DNA of 30,531 nt from positions 1 to 30,531 of the forward strand of contig NW_026570609.1 in assembly GCF_019649055.1 (NCBI RefSeq), read 5' to 3'. Every line of letters begins with the position of its first letter. The first letter of the stretch is position 1. This DNA comes from Paramacrobiotus metropolitanus. Lineage: Eukaryota; Tardigrada; Eutardigrada; Parachela; Macrobiotidae. Of this stretch, positions 17,901 through 27,979 are shown piece after piece. Below the pieces are notes generated by a model, which was not told the origin of the DNA, searched no databases, and saw nothing but the letters and a program-made list of their open reading frames with translations. The translations under genes were made by a program, and so were the position numbers.

Positions 17901-18665
17901 ATGTCTACCGGCGACAGCAAACCGATATCCAGCGCAGCGGATCCCACGGGGAGGAGTATCGTATTAGACTCCAAGGCGTTGGCGCAGGAATTTTCAACCA
18001 TGACAGTAGGTACCGACGCAAAGCCACCGGTGTTCAAGGGACAAGCCGGTGAGGACGTTGACCAATGGGTGCGCCGGTTTAAGACCGTCGTGGCCGCATT
18101 GGAGTGGGATGAAGCGAAAAAGCTACGCCAGATACCGGTGTATCTGGACGGCTTCGCCGCTACCTGGTGGGGAAAGGTCAGCGACGATGGCCGCAAGAAA
18201 CCATATGCCACATCCGACCAGCTCCTGGAAGCGCTCATCAAACGATTCCAGACCGAGGATTATCGGAACCAGCTGAAGCAGCAGCTACGCAACCGCAAGC
18301 AGAAGCGCGGAGAACCTCTCGAAGACTATTTTAATGACATCGTTGGTCTGTGCGACAAGATCAACCGCGACATGGAGGACGACGAAGTCATCCATAAGCT
18401 GCAGGCGGGATTGCTACCCGAATACCTAACTCGTCTAGCCTCAACGAATGTGGCCACACCAACGGAATTCCTATCCGCGATGCAGCGTGTGTCCAACATT
18501 CTGCGCCTAGAGGCAAAGAATCGCAACGCGGAATGGAAAGGTCACTATCCCGAGGTTACGTACAGCGGGGGTGGGAACGGAAATGGTTCTGGGGGAAGAG
18601 GATACGGTGGAGGGAATGCGAACGGCAACGGAGGAAACGGTCGCAACCGTTACCGCGGTTATTGA
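17901..18665 (+). CDS. gag: Gag, retrotransposon capsid-type core, ended by TGA before the zinc knuckle
   Basis: ATG 17901 is the first in-frame ATG; the frame opens earlier (GTG 17859). The core from about residue 35 to 200 shows the retrotransposon Gag pattern: DQWVRRFKTVVAALEWDEAKK, AATWWGK, LLEALIKRF, LKQQLRNRKQKRGEPLEDYF and LQAGLLPEYL. A Gly/Asn/Arg-rich linker leads to TGA at 18663-18665. Gag forms the particle that packages the element RNA. The same frame continues after the stop into a CCHC knuckle, so the stop separates capsid from nucleocapsid. A CGA-to-TGA change would explain it, but regulated readthrough cannot be excluded from sequence alone. Confidence 0.85.
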   Translation: MSTGDSKPISSAADPTGRSIVLDSKALAQEFSTMTVGTDAKPPVFKGQAGEDVDQWVRRFKTVVAALEWDEAKKLRQIPVYLDGFAATWWGKVSDDGRKKPYATSDQLLEALIKRFQTEDYRNQLKQQLRNRKQKRGEPLEDYFNDIVGLCDKINRDMEDDEVIHKLQAGLLPEYLTRLASTNVATPTEFLSAMQRVSNILRLEAKNRNAEWKGHYPEVTYSGGGNGNGSGGRGYGGGNANGNGGNGRNRYRGY

Positions 18666-19229
18666 GGTGGTAACCAGGGGGATGATCGACATGCTGGTAC
18701 GGCCGGTCAGTCAAAGGTCACCGAGCGGCCGCTCCGCAAATGCTACAACTGCGACAGGACTGACCATCTTGCACGCAATTGCCCCAAGAACAAACCCACC
18801 ACCCAGCCAAAGAACCAAACCGGTGGGTCTGGATCAGCGCGCTCCCTCATCGTGAGTCAGCAGGAAGCAAAGGTCACCGCGTTGGACGCCAATGTCGGTA
18901 CGGAACAGGCCTGTGCGAACGGTGCGGACCTGGAGGTCAACACTAAGTGGGTTACGGAGCCCGGCACCAAGCCTGTGTGGTATACAATGGGACTTGGAAT
19001 GGACACTGTGGGTCAAGCCAACGGAGCAGCGACCTGCAATATGATGCGAGTCGGCACGTACAACGGCCGTGCCGCACATTTTGAGGAAGGTTCTGAGAAG
19101 TACACGCGGGGTATCCTGCAGAGCCAGCTACGACATCCGGTGCACATGCTGGCAGTGGCACGGGGTAACCGCTGGGAAACGAGTCATATGTGCAGACGGA
19201 GCCATGTTGGAGGGTCCGGACCCGTATGA
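18666..19229 (+). pseudogene. Gag 3' part (nucleocapsid) with CCHC zinc knuckle
   Basis: In the frame of gag and directly after its TGA, the translation contains CYNCDRTDHLARNC (18741-18782), an exact C-X2-C-X4-H-X4-C knuckle that would bind element RNA. The rest of the frame to TGA 19227 is less convincing beyond about 19160. From there the better-looking coding frame is the next one (about 19165-19440, containing GPDPYDLSSFELFSVRGYLG). At least one frame change therefore lies between the knuckle and the protease. Confidence 0.7.
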
Positions 19230-19379
19230 CCTTTCCAGTTTCGAGTTGTTCAGTGTGCGAGGTTACCTGGGCTTCAGTACCGCCACCGTGTCCGAGGTGG
19301 CGCGTCGCTGGCGTACGGACAGCAGCACGGAGAAGCGCCGAAGGAGCCTGTCGCGAAGATATGCTGACGACACGGATGG

Positions 19380-21110
19380 GCCCCGACGTTCGGCGCGTTC
19401 AAAATCTCGGGAGAAAATCCTGAGCCTCCGCCGGGAGCGAAGTATGGATGGCAGGTCTGGCTTGGCCAGCCGGACATGCCGCCGGGAGTCGTTCCGCTTC
19501 GATTAGGGTCACGTCGGCCGACGTGGCAGTGCTACAATAGAGCGCGCAGTAAGGTAGCACCACGGAGGAGCAATACGCTGGTCGTGGAGCGAGCCAGCAG
19601 GGGCACGGAGACGATGCACCGGGTGCCCCGAAGTACGTCGTCTACTGCTGGAGGAGGTGGGGCAAGAGAGAGTAACCAGCGGCGCCGCGTAACGCCCACC
19701 AGTCCTGAGCACGGATCGGTCGTCCAGGACGAAGGGACGGACCCAATTGACGCGTACGTGAATGCACGATCCACCGTTTGGCATCATCTGGCCGGCGTGC
19801 CACCCGGCTGGGCGGATGCAACGATGGACCTGGACCATCCGTACCACCTCAACGTGGTGACCACCACCGGACCGGAAGCCAACAACATCGTTGACAGCCA
19901 CGTGCCGTTCACGGGAGGAACGGAGCCAATTCCAGTTTCCGGTGAAATTCCCCTCATGGACATCAAGCTAGCCGGACGTGACGCATTGGCCCTGTTGGAC
20001 ACCGGAGCGAGCATCTCCATCCTGAACCAGAGCTTCGCGAAGGGGCTGGGTCAGAAGCCGGTGCCGTATGCAATGGACGTCACGGTCGCAGACAACCGGA
20101 TTGTCAAGACTTCCGGGTTGCTGCCATTGGTCGTGGAGGTGAACGGACTGAAACAGGAAGTGCCGTTCATTATTTTCGAGCACTTCGGCGCGGGAAAATA
20201 TGACTGTGTCATCGGTTGTAACGTGCTGCGGTTGCCCGGGATCCTCCTGGACCTCGCAGAGGGCCGGATCCTGAAGGCGGACAGTGTCCAGCCGAAGTCT
20301 GAAACGGGGATAGCAGTGGTCAAACCGGCAAAGGGCACCGGTAAGTTAGCTACTATGACAGTAGGCTATCATAATAGCGGTCCAGTACGTTTGTGGGATG
20401 CCCGGGGAACGCAGCCTCGGGTGTCGAACCTTATGGTAACGCTCCTTGGACAGTCGCCCGGAGCCAGTGTTTTACGTCATCACCAGGTCTTGTCCCTTTC
20501 CTACGAGGACGGGGCCGAGATGGACCTGTCCGGATGGGAGTACGCATGGCCTCAGGTGCCGGTCACCTCCTTCGACATTGGAGATGCCGATACAATGGAC
20601 GGTCTCCGTGCAACGCAATGCCTGCTTGAAGCGTACGCAGACCTGTTCCACACCGAAGGCCGACCCATGGGCCATGCCAGAGTGGACCCATTCCGGATTG
20701 AGCTGATTCCTGGGACCCGCCCCATATTCCGGAACCAGTACCGCAGAGCACCGAGGGAAGTTGCCGAGATCGAGCGTCAAGTCGCTGAGATGCTCGACAT
20801 GGGAGTCATCCGGCCCAGCCGAAGTCCCTGGAGTTCCCCAGTGATCCTCGCAGCTAAGGAGGGAGGAAAGTCCTGGCGGCTGTGCTCGGACCTCCGTGGG
20901 GTCAATACCGTTACCGTGCCCGACCGGTACCCACTCCCGCGGGTGGATGATTGCCTTCAGGTCCTGGCCGGTGCGCGGTACATAACGACTATGGACCTGC
21001 AGAGTGGGTTCTGGCAGGTCCCCTTGGCCGAAGAAAGCAAAGCCATTACGGCGTTCCAGGCCGGTCAAGGCTTCTACGAATATGAAGTCATGTGCTTCGC
21101 CCCGCAACGG
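19380..21110 (+). pseudogene. pol: Pol 5' part: aspartic protease and N-terminal half of reverse transcriptase
   Basis: The frame is the same as gag. A basic, Ser-rich stretch comes first. The protease follows, with catalytic LLDTGAS (Asp codon 19998) and a later GCNVLR motif. RT starts near 20640 and shows VDPFRIELIPGTRPIFRNQY, MLDMGVIRPSRSPWSSPV, LCSDLRGVN and TTMDLQSGFWQVPL, the last carrying the first catalytic Asp. After YEYEVMCF (about 21100) this frame stops resembling RT although it stays open to 21371. The homology passes through a second frame near 21128-21166 and then into the frame of the next segment. The protein would mature Gag-Pol and copy element RNA. Confidence 0.85.
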
Positions 21111-21162
21111 AGCCACTCTGCCGTGCGATGTCCTCCGTCCTGGCCGGCCTCCTTTGGATCCA

Positions 21163-24100
21163 TACACCGATGTAGTCATGACCCTGGACGAGCACCTGGA
21201 TGCCCTCGAGGCAGTCCTGGAACGGTTCCGGGAAGCCAACCTCGTGCTCAAGCCCTCCAAGTGCCACTTCCTGAAGTCCCAGGTCCAGGTACTGGGATTC
21301 ACCGCGACCCAGGAAGGAATCCGGCCGAACCCGGACAAAGTCGAAGCGATCCTCCGGTTCCCGGTACCTGAGAACCTGAAAGCGGTTCGATCATTCCTCG
21401 GGCTGTGCGCCTACTACCGCCGGTTCATCCGGGGTTTCTCGGACATCGCCGCACCGCTGACTCAACTGACCAAAAAGGACGTCCCTTTCAGCTGGCAGGC
21501 CGAGCAGCGGAATGCCTTTGCCGAGCTCCAGCGTGCCCTGACAACGGCACCAGTGTTGGTGCACTTCAATCCCGAACTTCCGGCGGAGATCCACCCGGAT
21601 GCCAGCGGGTACGCGATTGGGGTCGTCGTGGTGCAGCGTGACTCGGAATCCCGTGAGCGTGTCATTGCTTACGGAAGCCGCCGGCTCATTCCGGCGGAAA
21701 GAAACTACTCCACGACAGAGCGGGAGCTGCTGTCTATCGTGTGGTCCTGTGAGAAATACCGGTACTACCTCCTGGGGCGGGAGGTTACTGTGTGGACTGA
21801 CCACCACAGCCTTTGCTGGCTGTTTAATATCCAGAGCCCGAACAGTCGCCTGGTTCGATGGGCCCTCCGGTTACAAGAGTACATCCTCATCATCGTCCAC
21901 AAGGCCGGTAAGATTCATGCCGACGGGGACTGTCTGTCCCGATACCCGGCACTTCCGGTGCCTGCTGTGGACCACCCTGGTCAGTGCATGGCAGTGGATG
22001 CCACCCCAGCTGACCATCTGGACGCGTTGGATGTGAAGGGCGAGCAACAGAAGGACGCCTTCTGCAACGATGTTCGAGCCCGACTTCTGACTGACCGGGT
22101 CACAAAGAAAACGTACGTGGACAAGGACGGCCTCCTGTACCGCGTCTGGAAGTCACACGGCCGGTTAGCCGAACTCCTGGTCCTACCGCGCCGCCTACGG
22201 ATGGAAGCACTGCAGTTCCTCCATGATGACCCAATGGGCGGTCACCTTGGCTTCGACCGGACGTTTGACCGCTTGAAGAAGCGGGTCTACTTCCCGGACA
22301 TGGTTAACTTTGTTCGTAGGTACGTCGAGTCCTGTGTCCAGTGCCAAACCCGTAACCGATCGACCCACCGAGTTGCTGGACCAGTCCAAAGTTTTTGCCC
22401 AGCGGGTCCATTCGAAGTAGTCGCGGTGGACGTCATGGGTCCACTGCCGCGATCCAAGGCCGGCAACAAGTACATCATCGTCGCCACGGACCTCTTCACG
22501 AAGTGGGTGTCCGCCAAGGCCCTGCCGGAGCAGACCGCAGTCCGCGTTGCCAAGTTTCTGGTCTACGACATCTTTCTCCACTTCTCCATGCCCTACCAAG
22601 TGTTGAGTGACCAGGGCACGCCGTTCGTCAACGAATTGGTCGCCGAACTCTACCGGATCCTGGACATCCGCCGGACCACCACCAGCGGTTTCCGGCCTCA
22701 GTGCAACGGTCAGGTCGAGCGTTACAATCAAACGCTCGGCCACATGCTGAGCAAGTTTGTCGATGATGACCACCGGAACTGGGACGAGTCCCTGCCGTTC
22801 GTGATCTTCGCGACCAATACGTCCAAGCATGACGTCACCGGGTTTTCGCCGTTCGAGATGGTCTACGGCCGTCAACCCGTCCTGCCCATTGACGTCGCTC
22901 TGCCAACGGCTAAAGAGCCGTTCAATGCGGACCTCCAGCAACGCATGCGCGATATGCACGCTGCCGCCGCCGCCCGGATCGAAATCCAGCACAACTACAC
23001 GTACGGGCGGGATGACGCCCGTGACGTGTCCTACAACCCTGGGGATGCGGTCCTCATCTTTAACCCCAGTGGGAAGAAGGGCCGTGCCACAAAGCTGCTG
23101 AGCCGTTGGTATGGCCCGTACAGGGTTGTTCGCCAGACGTCACCCGTAAACTACGAGGTCGAAACCCAAGGACGCCGAAGACGGACACGGTTCGTTGTTC
23201 ACGTCTCCCGGATGAAACCGTTCTTCGACCGGAATGAACTGTACGAAGACAGCTCCGACGAAGATGGAGACGGTTGGATTCCACTGGCACGACGCAAAAG
23301 TCCCGTAACCGTGACCACTGACCCACCGAAGGACGTGACGTCGGATGCCTCCGATTCGGATGACCCGGACATGCCAGCACTCGTGGTGCCGGAACACCGC
23401 CTGGACGTGTCGGCCCAAGCCGCGCCCGACCCATACATGCCGGAACCCGCCCTGGACATGCCGGAACCGGACATTAACATCGTGGTGACGCCGCCGACAC
23501 CGGAGCCGGAACCCACGACGCCGGAGCCGGAGGATGCGGAGCCGGAAACTGACCACTTCTCGACACCGTGCGGGCTGTTGGACGAACCGAACAGCGCAGA
23601 AGGCCCGTCGGCACCGGTCAGTCAACCGCCGCCAAACCGCAAGGGTACCCGTGCCCGCAAGGAACCGGTTAGTAACCCCGAGCCGACCCGCCAGGGTAAC
23701 CGCGTTCGCAAGGAGCCAAAGTGGTTCCACAAGGAGTTTGCCTTGTCCGTCGTGGTCGTGGACCCGCCGATCCGACCTGGTCATCCAACCAGCACCGGCC
23801 TGCCAGCGGTACCGTTGCGTTTCTGTGCCCTAATTTTGTTGTGGCTGTTCTGTTTAGCGCCGGTCTCCGCCATTGAAATCAAGGCCTGTGACTGCTCTCG
23901 ACCACAGTTTATGGGAGTGGTGGACTTCGACCAGCTGTTGGCCTGCCCTCCTACACCGACTCGGCTCCGTGGTGTACCAGTGAACTTCGACTTGTACATC
24001 GAAAAAGAACCTGGGAAAACGTTCCGCGGGTATGTTTGCCGGACATGGGAGCAGGTCCTGACGATCTGGGAGACCGTCATCTGGACCACCGACACGACAC

Positions 24101-24396
24101 GGTCGACCCGTCTGCTGACCACGAGCCCCCAGGACTGCTGGGTGATGATCAACACCCGTCGGTGTGGTGCCGAGCAGATGCAGAAGTTCGGTAACGTGTG
24201 GAGTCATCACACTGAACCGACCGGTCAAGGATCGTGGAATTCCGAACGCAATTTTACCACGCTCAACTGTGAGCTGGAAGAGGTGACTTTGGAACAGGAG
24301 TGCGACGGCTGTCCAGTTCTGACAATCACCGGAGAGATCGACCTCGGACATACGTCTGGAGTGACGTTGCCCCCGGAAATCAGCCCTGCATGGTAA
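21163..24396 (+). CDS. pol: Pol 3' part (RT thumb, RNase H, integrase) fused in frame to envelope N-terminal half
   Basis: The frame begins in RT at YTDVVM, then goes directly to TLDEHLDALEAVL, so about ten residues that should hold the catalytic YxDD box are missing. RNase H follows (HPDASGYAIG near 21592; TTERELLSIVW; WTDHHSLCWLF). Integrase has an HHCC module (HDDPMGGHLGFDRTFDRL, then CVQCQTRN, about 22220-22360). Its DDE core has Asp in VAVDVMGPL, Asp in LSDQGTPF and Glu in GQVERYNQTLGHM. A GPY/F module (RWYGPYRVV, about 23107) comes next. A Pro/Glu-rich linker leads without a stop to a hydrophobic signal-like segment (RFCALILLWLFCLAPVSA, about 23818-23871) and a Cys-rich ectodomain that ends at TAA 24394-24396 through a frameshift. 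Confidence 0.88.
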   Translation, partial: YTDVVMTLDEHLDALEAVLERFREANLVLKPSKCHFLKSQVQVLGFTATQEGIRPNPDKVEAILRFPVPENLKAVRSFLGLCAYYRRFIRGFSDIAAPLTQLTKKDVPFSWQAEQRNAFAELQRALTTAPVLVHFNPELPAEIHPDASGYAIGVVVVQRDSESRERVIAYGSRRLIPAERNYSTTERELLSIVWSCEKYRYYLLGREVTVWTDHHSLCWLFNIQSPNSRLVRWALRLQEYILIIVHKAGKIHADGDCLSRYPALPVPAVDHPGQCMAVDATPADHLDALDVKGEQQKDAFCNDVRARLLTDRVTKKTYVDKDGLLYRVWKSHGRLAELLVLPRRLRMEALQFLHDDPMGGHLGFDRTFDRLKKRVYFPDMVNFVRRYVESCVQCQTRNRSTHRVAGPVQSFCPAGPFEVVAVDVMGPLPRSKAGNKYIIVATDLFTKWVSAKALPEQTAVRVAKFLVYDIFLHFSMPYQVLSDQGTPFVNELVAELYRILDIRRTTTSGFRPQCNGQVERYNQTLGHMLSKFVDDDHRNWDESLPFVIFATNTSKHDVTGFSPFEMVYGRQPVLPIDVALPTAKEPFNADLQQRMRDMHAAAAARIEIQHNYTYGRDDARDVSYNPGDAVLIFNPSGKKGRATKLLSRWYGPYRVVRQTSPVNYEVETQGRRRRTRFVVHVSRMKPFFDRNELYEDSSDEDGDGWIPLARRKSPVTVTTDPPKDVTSDASDSDDPDMPALVVPEHRLDVSAQAAPDPYMPEPALDMPEPDINIVVTPPTPEPEPTTPEPEDAEPETDHFSTPCGLLDEPNSAEGPSAPVSQPPPNRKGTRARKEPVSNPEPTRQGNRVRKEPKWFHKEFALSVVVVDPPIRPGHPTSTGLPAVPLRFCALILLWLFCLAPVSAIEIKACDCSRPQFMGVVDFDQLLACPPTPTRLRGVPVNFDLYIEKEPGKTFRGYVCRTWEQVLTIWETVIWTTDTTRSTRLLTTSPQDCWVMINTRRCGAEQMQKFGNVWSHHTEPTGQGSWNSERNFTTLNCELEEVTLEQECDGCPVLTITGEIDLGHTSGVTLPPEISPAW

Positions 24397-25700
24397 GCCG
24401 GCTTGGCCGGCGTAATGGCACTCTGTATTACCAGGATGAACCATTCCGCGTCCGCGATCACGCCAACCAATTGGATTTCATCCTTGGATCCCTGGAGACC
24501 CTTTGTGATGCGTCGCTCCCAGAAATGTACACCGTTATGGGCGAAGCGAGCATGCACATCCAGGTGGTGGACGATTATGGTAAACCGATGATTTACCCGC
24601 GACCAACGCCCGCCAGCACTACCGGAACGCCAAGTACGACAAGGCGCCGGGCCAAACGAGCAGTGACCGCGACAACGTCCCGAACCACCAAACGCCCAGT
24701 TACTGTCCGTGTCGCGCCGTCGGTTATGCTGTCGCTGACCCAAGCGTTGCCGCCCCACCTGCAGTACATGTCCGACACCATGTTGGCCAACGAAAACGAG
24801 TTAGCTGACCTGGTCAACAACCTCCACTGCCGGCTGAACAAGAACCGGATTGCCGACCTGTTTGCCTTATCAACGATTTCCGGTATCCTCGACGCCCGCT
24901 CAATGGAAATGGTCCACTGCCAAAGTCTACAAATTTTTGGCTCTTCTGGCATTGTTCGACAGTGCGCCGCTGTGACCGTTGATTTTCAGGTCGACCGGAG
25001 CGGCCGATGTGGGCCTCAACCGCGCGCCGGCAATTGGAGCATCGCTACGGATGGATACCTCCTTATCCCCTATCAAGATTGCCTGTGGAAGTCCAGCATC
25101 GTGAACTTCCGAGGAAATCCCTTCGAATCCCGTGACGGAGAATGGATTCGAGTCCTGCCGACCAAGTCCATGGAGCGTCAACTCCTCGCGCACCACTTCC
25201 GCCAGCCCATTGACATGTCCGGAGTGTTGCTGCAGTCCGCCATGGACAAAGAGCACTCGATGACCTTTAACCTCCTGGCCCAGTTGGCCGGTGCCATGGA
25301 GCAGCAAGGCGTCGGCGATGTTGGCTCGCTTTTCCAATCGAATTCGAAGTCCAGTCAAGTGCCGGACATTCTCAGCCGCTTAGGCTGGCTGAAAGGCATT
25401 TTAGCCAGTGTCGTCACCATCCTTATCATGGCTGCCGTTGTGTTGGTGTGTTTTAAATGCTCTTGTCATTTACTGATTTTGGGCTGTTTTCGCCGCATAG
25501 GCAACCGCGCACGGCGCCGGCGTCCCACTGTTGTGACCGCGGAAATGGAGCCGCTTCAATCCGCCAGCGCACCGGGCCAGTTGACGGCACCGGAAGCGAC
25601 CGCACCTCCCACTGACCCGGCAGTACGCCTGTATCCGGGCATGGACACCGTGGCCTACACCGCCTCCACGGATTTCCGTGTCGTTGGTCAGTCAGCTTGA
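24390..25700 (+). pseudogene. env: Envelope glycoprotein, C-terminal part: furin-type site, ectodomain, membrane anchor
   Basis: The envelope continues in another frame from about 24390 to TGA 25698-25700, so one small indel splits the gene. Visible are RNGTLYYQDEPFRVRDHANQ, a Thr-rich stretch, a basic cleavage-type site RRRAKR (24642-24659), helical sequence with HCRLNKNRIADLFALS, several Cys, and a membrane span (ILASVVTILIMAAVVLVCF, about 25400-25457). A Cys-containing, Arg-rich cytoplasmic tail follows. This is the layout of a class of virus-derived fusion glycoproteins found in invertebrate LTR elements. The arrangement loosely recalls chuvirus-like or errantivirus envelopes, but I cannot assign the family. 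Confidence 0.75.
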
Positions 25701-25728
25701 CACTTCCGGTCGCGAGGACGCAACCGCT

Positions 25729-25743
25729 AAGGAGGGAGGAAAG
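25729..25743 (+). other. Polypurine tract
   Basis: AAGGAGGGAGGAAAG lies immediately 5' of the 3' LTR, the expected position for the plus-strand primer. Confidence 0.8.
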
Positions 25744-26208
25744 TTACCCGGCAAGCGGCCAGTGACCATATACGGCATACCATGCCAGCGGTCGTCCAAG
25801 GACGCAATATAATCATAACCGTTTATTTTATTAGTCAAAATTGTATCTTTGTGTTCGTGCCTGAACGCTGTTTGGCAATTGTGTTTTATGATATAATTTG
25901 GCGTATGTGTGCGGATGAGTGCGGATGAGTGTTTGTTGCAAGTTTTATGGTCCAGCTTTGCTGCGGACTGATTGCACGGTAGACTGCACTTTCGTATATT
26001 TGGTGCAGTCGCTTTCCATCGGATATAAGCGTTTGTTTCCTCTTTCATTTTATCGAACTTTTACTTTCCTTTTCCTACTGGTGCTTTTGGTTGAGTTAGT
26101 TGATTAAAGTTAGAAAAACGATAACGTATCGTTTATTCGCGCAAGTAGGCAGCGGCGTAACAGTAAACACACACGGTTTCTTTAACCACCTGCGGCACTG
26201 AGGTTTCA
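25743..26208 (+). repeat. 3' LTR
   Basis: A 466-bp copy of the 5' LTR ends GAGGTTTCA and is followed by the CCGTT duplication. It carries the same AACGATA-ACG-TATCGTT inverted repeat. The few differences from the 5' copy indicate an insertion that is not brand new. Confidence 0.92.
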
Positions 26209-26989
26209 CCGTTGTTCTTGTGTAAATTTAAGAAAAAAACGATTATTTATACTAGAGGTAAATCTACCTAGAAAGCTGAATGCTGGATATTTTAATGTAT
26301 GTTTTGATCAAATTCCCGAAACGATCACGGGCGTTTCGCCACTAGTCTACGTTCAGCCGTTGTGAACACCGCAGAACCCGGTGTTCGTTGTGTGTTCTTC
26401 CAGATTTTTCTGTAAAGAAGTTTTGAGCCGTTTATCTGAAAACTGATAAGCCCTGTAGTCTTTGCAACGTGATTATTATCTGATTTTCTGACATTGTATG
26501 CATGTGGCGCTGTCAAGGGAAGTGGCCCGGTACATAGAACCAAATTCGTGTACTAATAGATGCACCGAAACTTTCATTCCCAAACACTTTTGTTTCGCTT
26601 TATGACATTTTGTAGAGTAATTTGTATACACTGACGTGAAAACCGTTTGTGCGCGCAACATCCAGTTCGGGAGTTATGGCTGTTAGAAAATTCTAAAGGT
26701 TTTAAATGCATTCTGGTGTAACAAAAGTTTCATTATTGACCATTCTCTTTCAAATTTTGCATGTAAATGCACATAATTACGAACAACGTTTTTACACCGA
26801 TCCACTGTTCTAGCATGTTTTGCAGTTTTAAAATGAATTTAAAAAATTTTAAAATTCAGTTTAAAATTTGAAAAAAATCATGGAAATCTGGAAATGGAAA
26901 TCATGGAAACTGAAGAAAGGATTTGTTTTCAAGACACTGAAGCAAGGGTGTGTTTCAACATGCTTTTTCTCTTTTTTTCGTGTCGGCAG

Positions 26990-27132
26990 CAAGGATGTGC
27001 TGGTGATGAACTGCACCGGGAACACGACCACCTGGACACAACTGGAGGAGCTGCTGACCAATGCACTGCGGACACTGCGGCCCGGCGGCTTCCTGCTGGC
27101 CCGCGAATGCCTGGCGTCTCCCTCCGATGCAG
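26990..27132 (+). CDS. Host gene exon C, possible fatty-acid-synthase pseudo-methyltransferase segment
   Basis: The acceptor TCGGCAG ends at 26989 and the donor G/GTGCGG starts at 27133. The exon reads KDVLVMNCTGNTTTW and then LTNALRTLRPGGFLLAREC. A hydrophobic strand ending in Asn-Cys, followed by a helix and (R/K)-PGG-FLL, is the end of a class I methyltransferase fold. It is reminiscent of the pseudo-methyltransferase domain of animal fatty acid synthase. Phases fit exon B upstream (2+1) and exon D downstream (1+2). The family call is by eye. Upstream ketoacyl synthase and acyltransferase exons, expected if it is FAS, were not found in the window. Confidence 0.55.
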
Positions 27133-27624
27133 GTGCGGTCAGTGTTTTTTGCACATTGGAATTATTGCCAAAGCAGTGAAATTAAATTTGGTATTATTTG
27201 TCTAATTAATTAATAAAAATTAAAATTGCATGGAGCATCTGTGGATAATATTTATCGAGTTTTCTCTCACATTTGCCAACTTAATCGATAATCGTTGTCG
27301 TTTACATACTTTAGCAGGAATATAGCTGCCAAACGTCCAGCGAATTCTGGGCATTCTTCTGGAGGATTTTCTGGGCATTTTACGATATTTTGTGTACAGT
27401 TTTTGGGTGATTTTCTGGTGATTTTTAACGATTTTTCTGTAAATTTTCCGGTATGTTTTTAGTTGCGAAAGTCCAATGAATTTCTGTGTAGTTCTTTATT
27501 GGATTTTCGATACATATTTCGTTTTTTTATTAACTGCGATTTTTTAACAATAAATGCAAAAATTCAGCGGATTGTCTCCTTTGTTTGGGGAATTTTTATG
27601 TAATTTTTTCCTTATAATTCACAG

Positions 27625-27755
27625 ACGGTCAACGCGTGAATTACAACGATCCCGCCGAAACCTACGCCTTAATCCGTGATTTATCCTTCGTGGCGGAAGA
27701 CACGCAACGTTACGGCTTCAAGCTAGCCTACGCCGTTTCGCCGGATCCGCAAAAA
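27625..27755 (+). CDS. Host gene exon D
   Basis: The acceptor TTCACAG ends at 27624 and the donor GTACGG starts at 27756. The translation includes DPAETYALIRDLSFVAEDTQ and YGFKLAYAVSPDPQK, where the Gly-Phe-Lys-Leu strand suits the last strand of a methyltransferase fold. It starts with the two bases that complete exon C and ends on a codon boundary. Confidence 0.55.
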
Positions 27756-27979
27756 GTACGGAAATAAATTTCGAGAAATAAATATTTTTTTTGGAAACAA
27801 GTTAGCATTTATTCTCTCAACTAAATCATTATTAACAAAAATTTTAACTAATTAATTTATCTGTAATTTAAAAAAAACCAGGTAAATCGAAAATGCGAAA
27901 ACCGAGCAAATATTGTACGCAGACGATTTTCTTTGCAGTTTACGATGTTTTAGTTTACTACAACATTAGCCTACGATTT

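Larger units (their letters stand above)
17250..26208 (+). mobile_element. Ty3/gypsy-type LTR retrotransposon with envelope gene, defective copy
   Basis: Two direct LTRs (462 and 466 bp) bracket gag, protease, reverse transcriptase, RNase H, integrase and an envelope-type glycoprotein, in the order of Ty3/gypsy elements. The flanks carry CCGTT at 17245-17249 and 26209-26213, a 5-bp target duplication (6 bp, CCGTTG, if the LTR is taken to start at TTACCC). A primer-binding-like site follows the 5' LTR and a purine tract precedes the 3' LTR. It lies in the same orientation as the host exons on either side. It carries a stop in gag, frame changes before protease, in RT and in env, and lacks the RT YxDD box, so it cannot encode a complete set of active proteins. 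Confidence 0.92.

Noticed and set aside
20472-21338. Minus-strand open frame of 288 codons opposite pol, and another at 22195-22992
   Set aside because: GC-rich shadow frames opposite strongly supported RT and integrase coding sequence.
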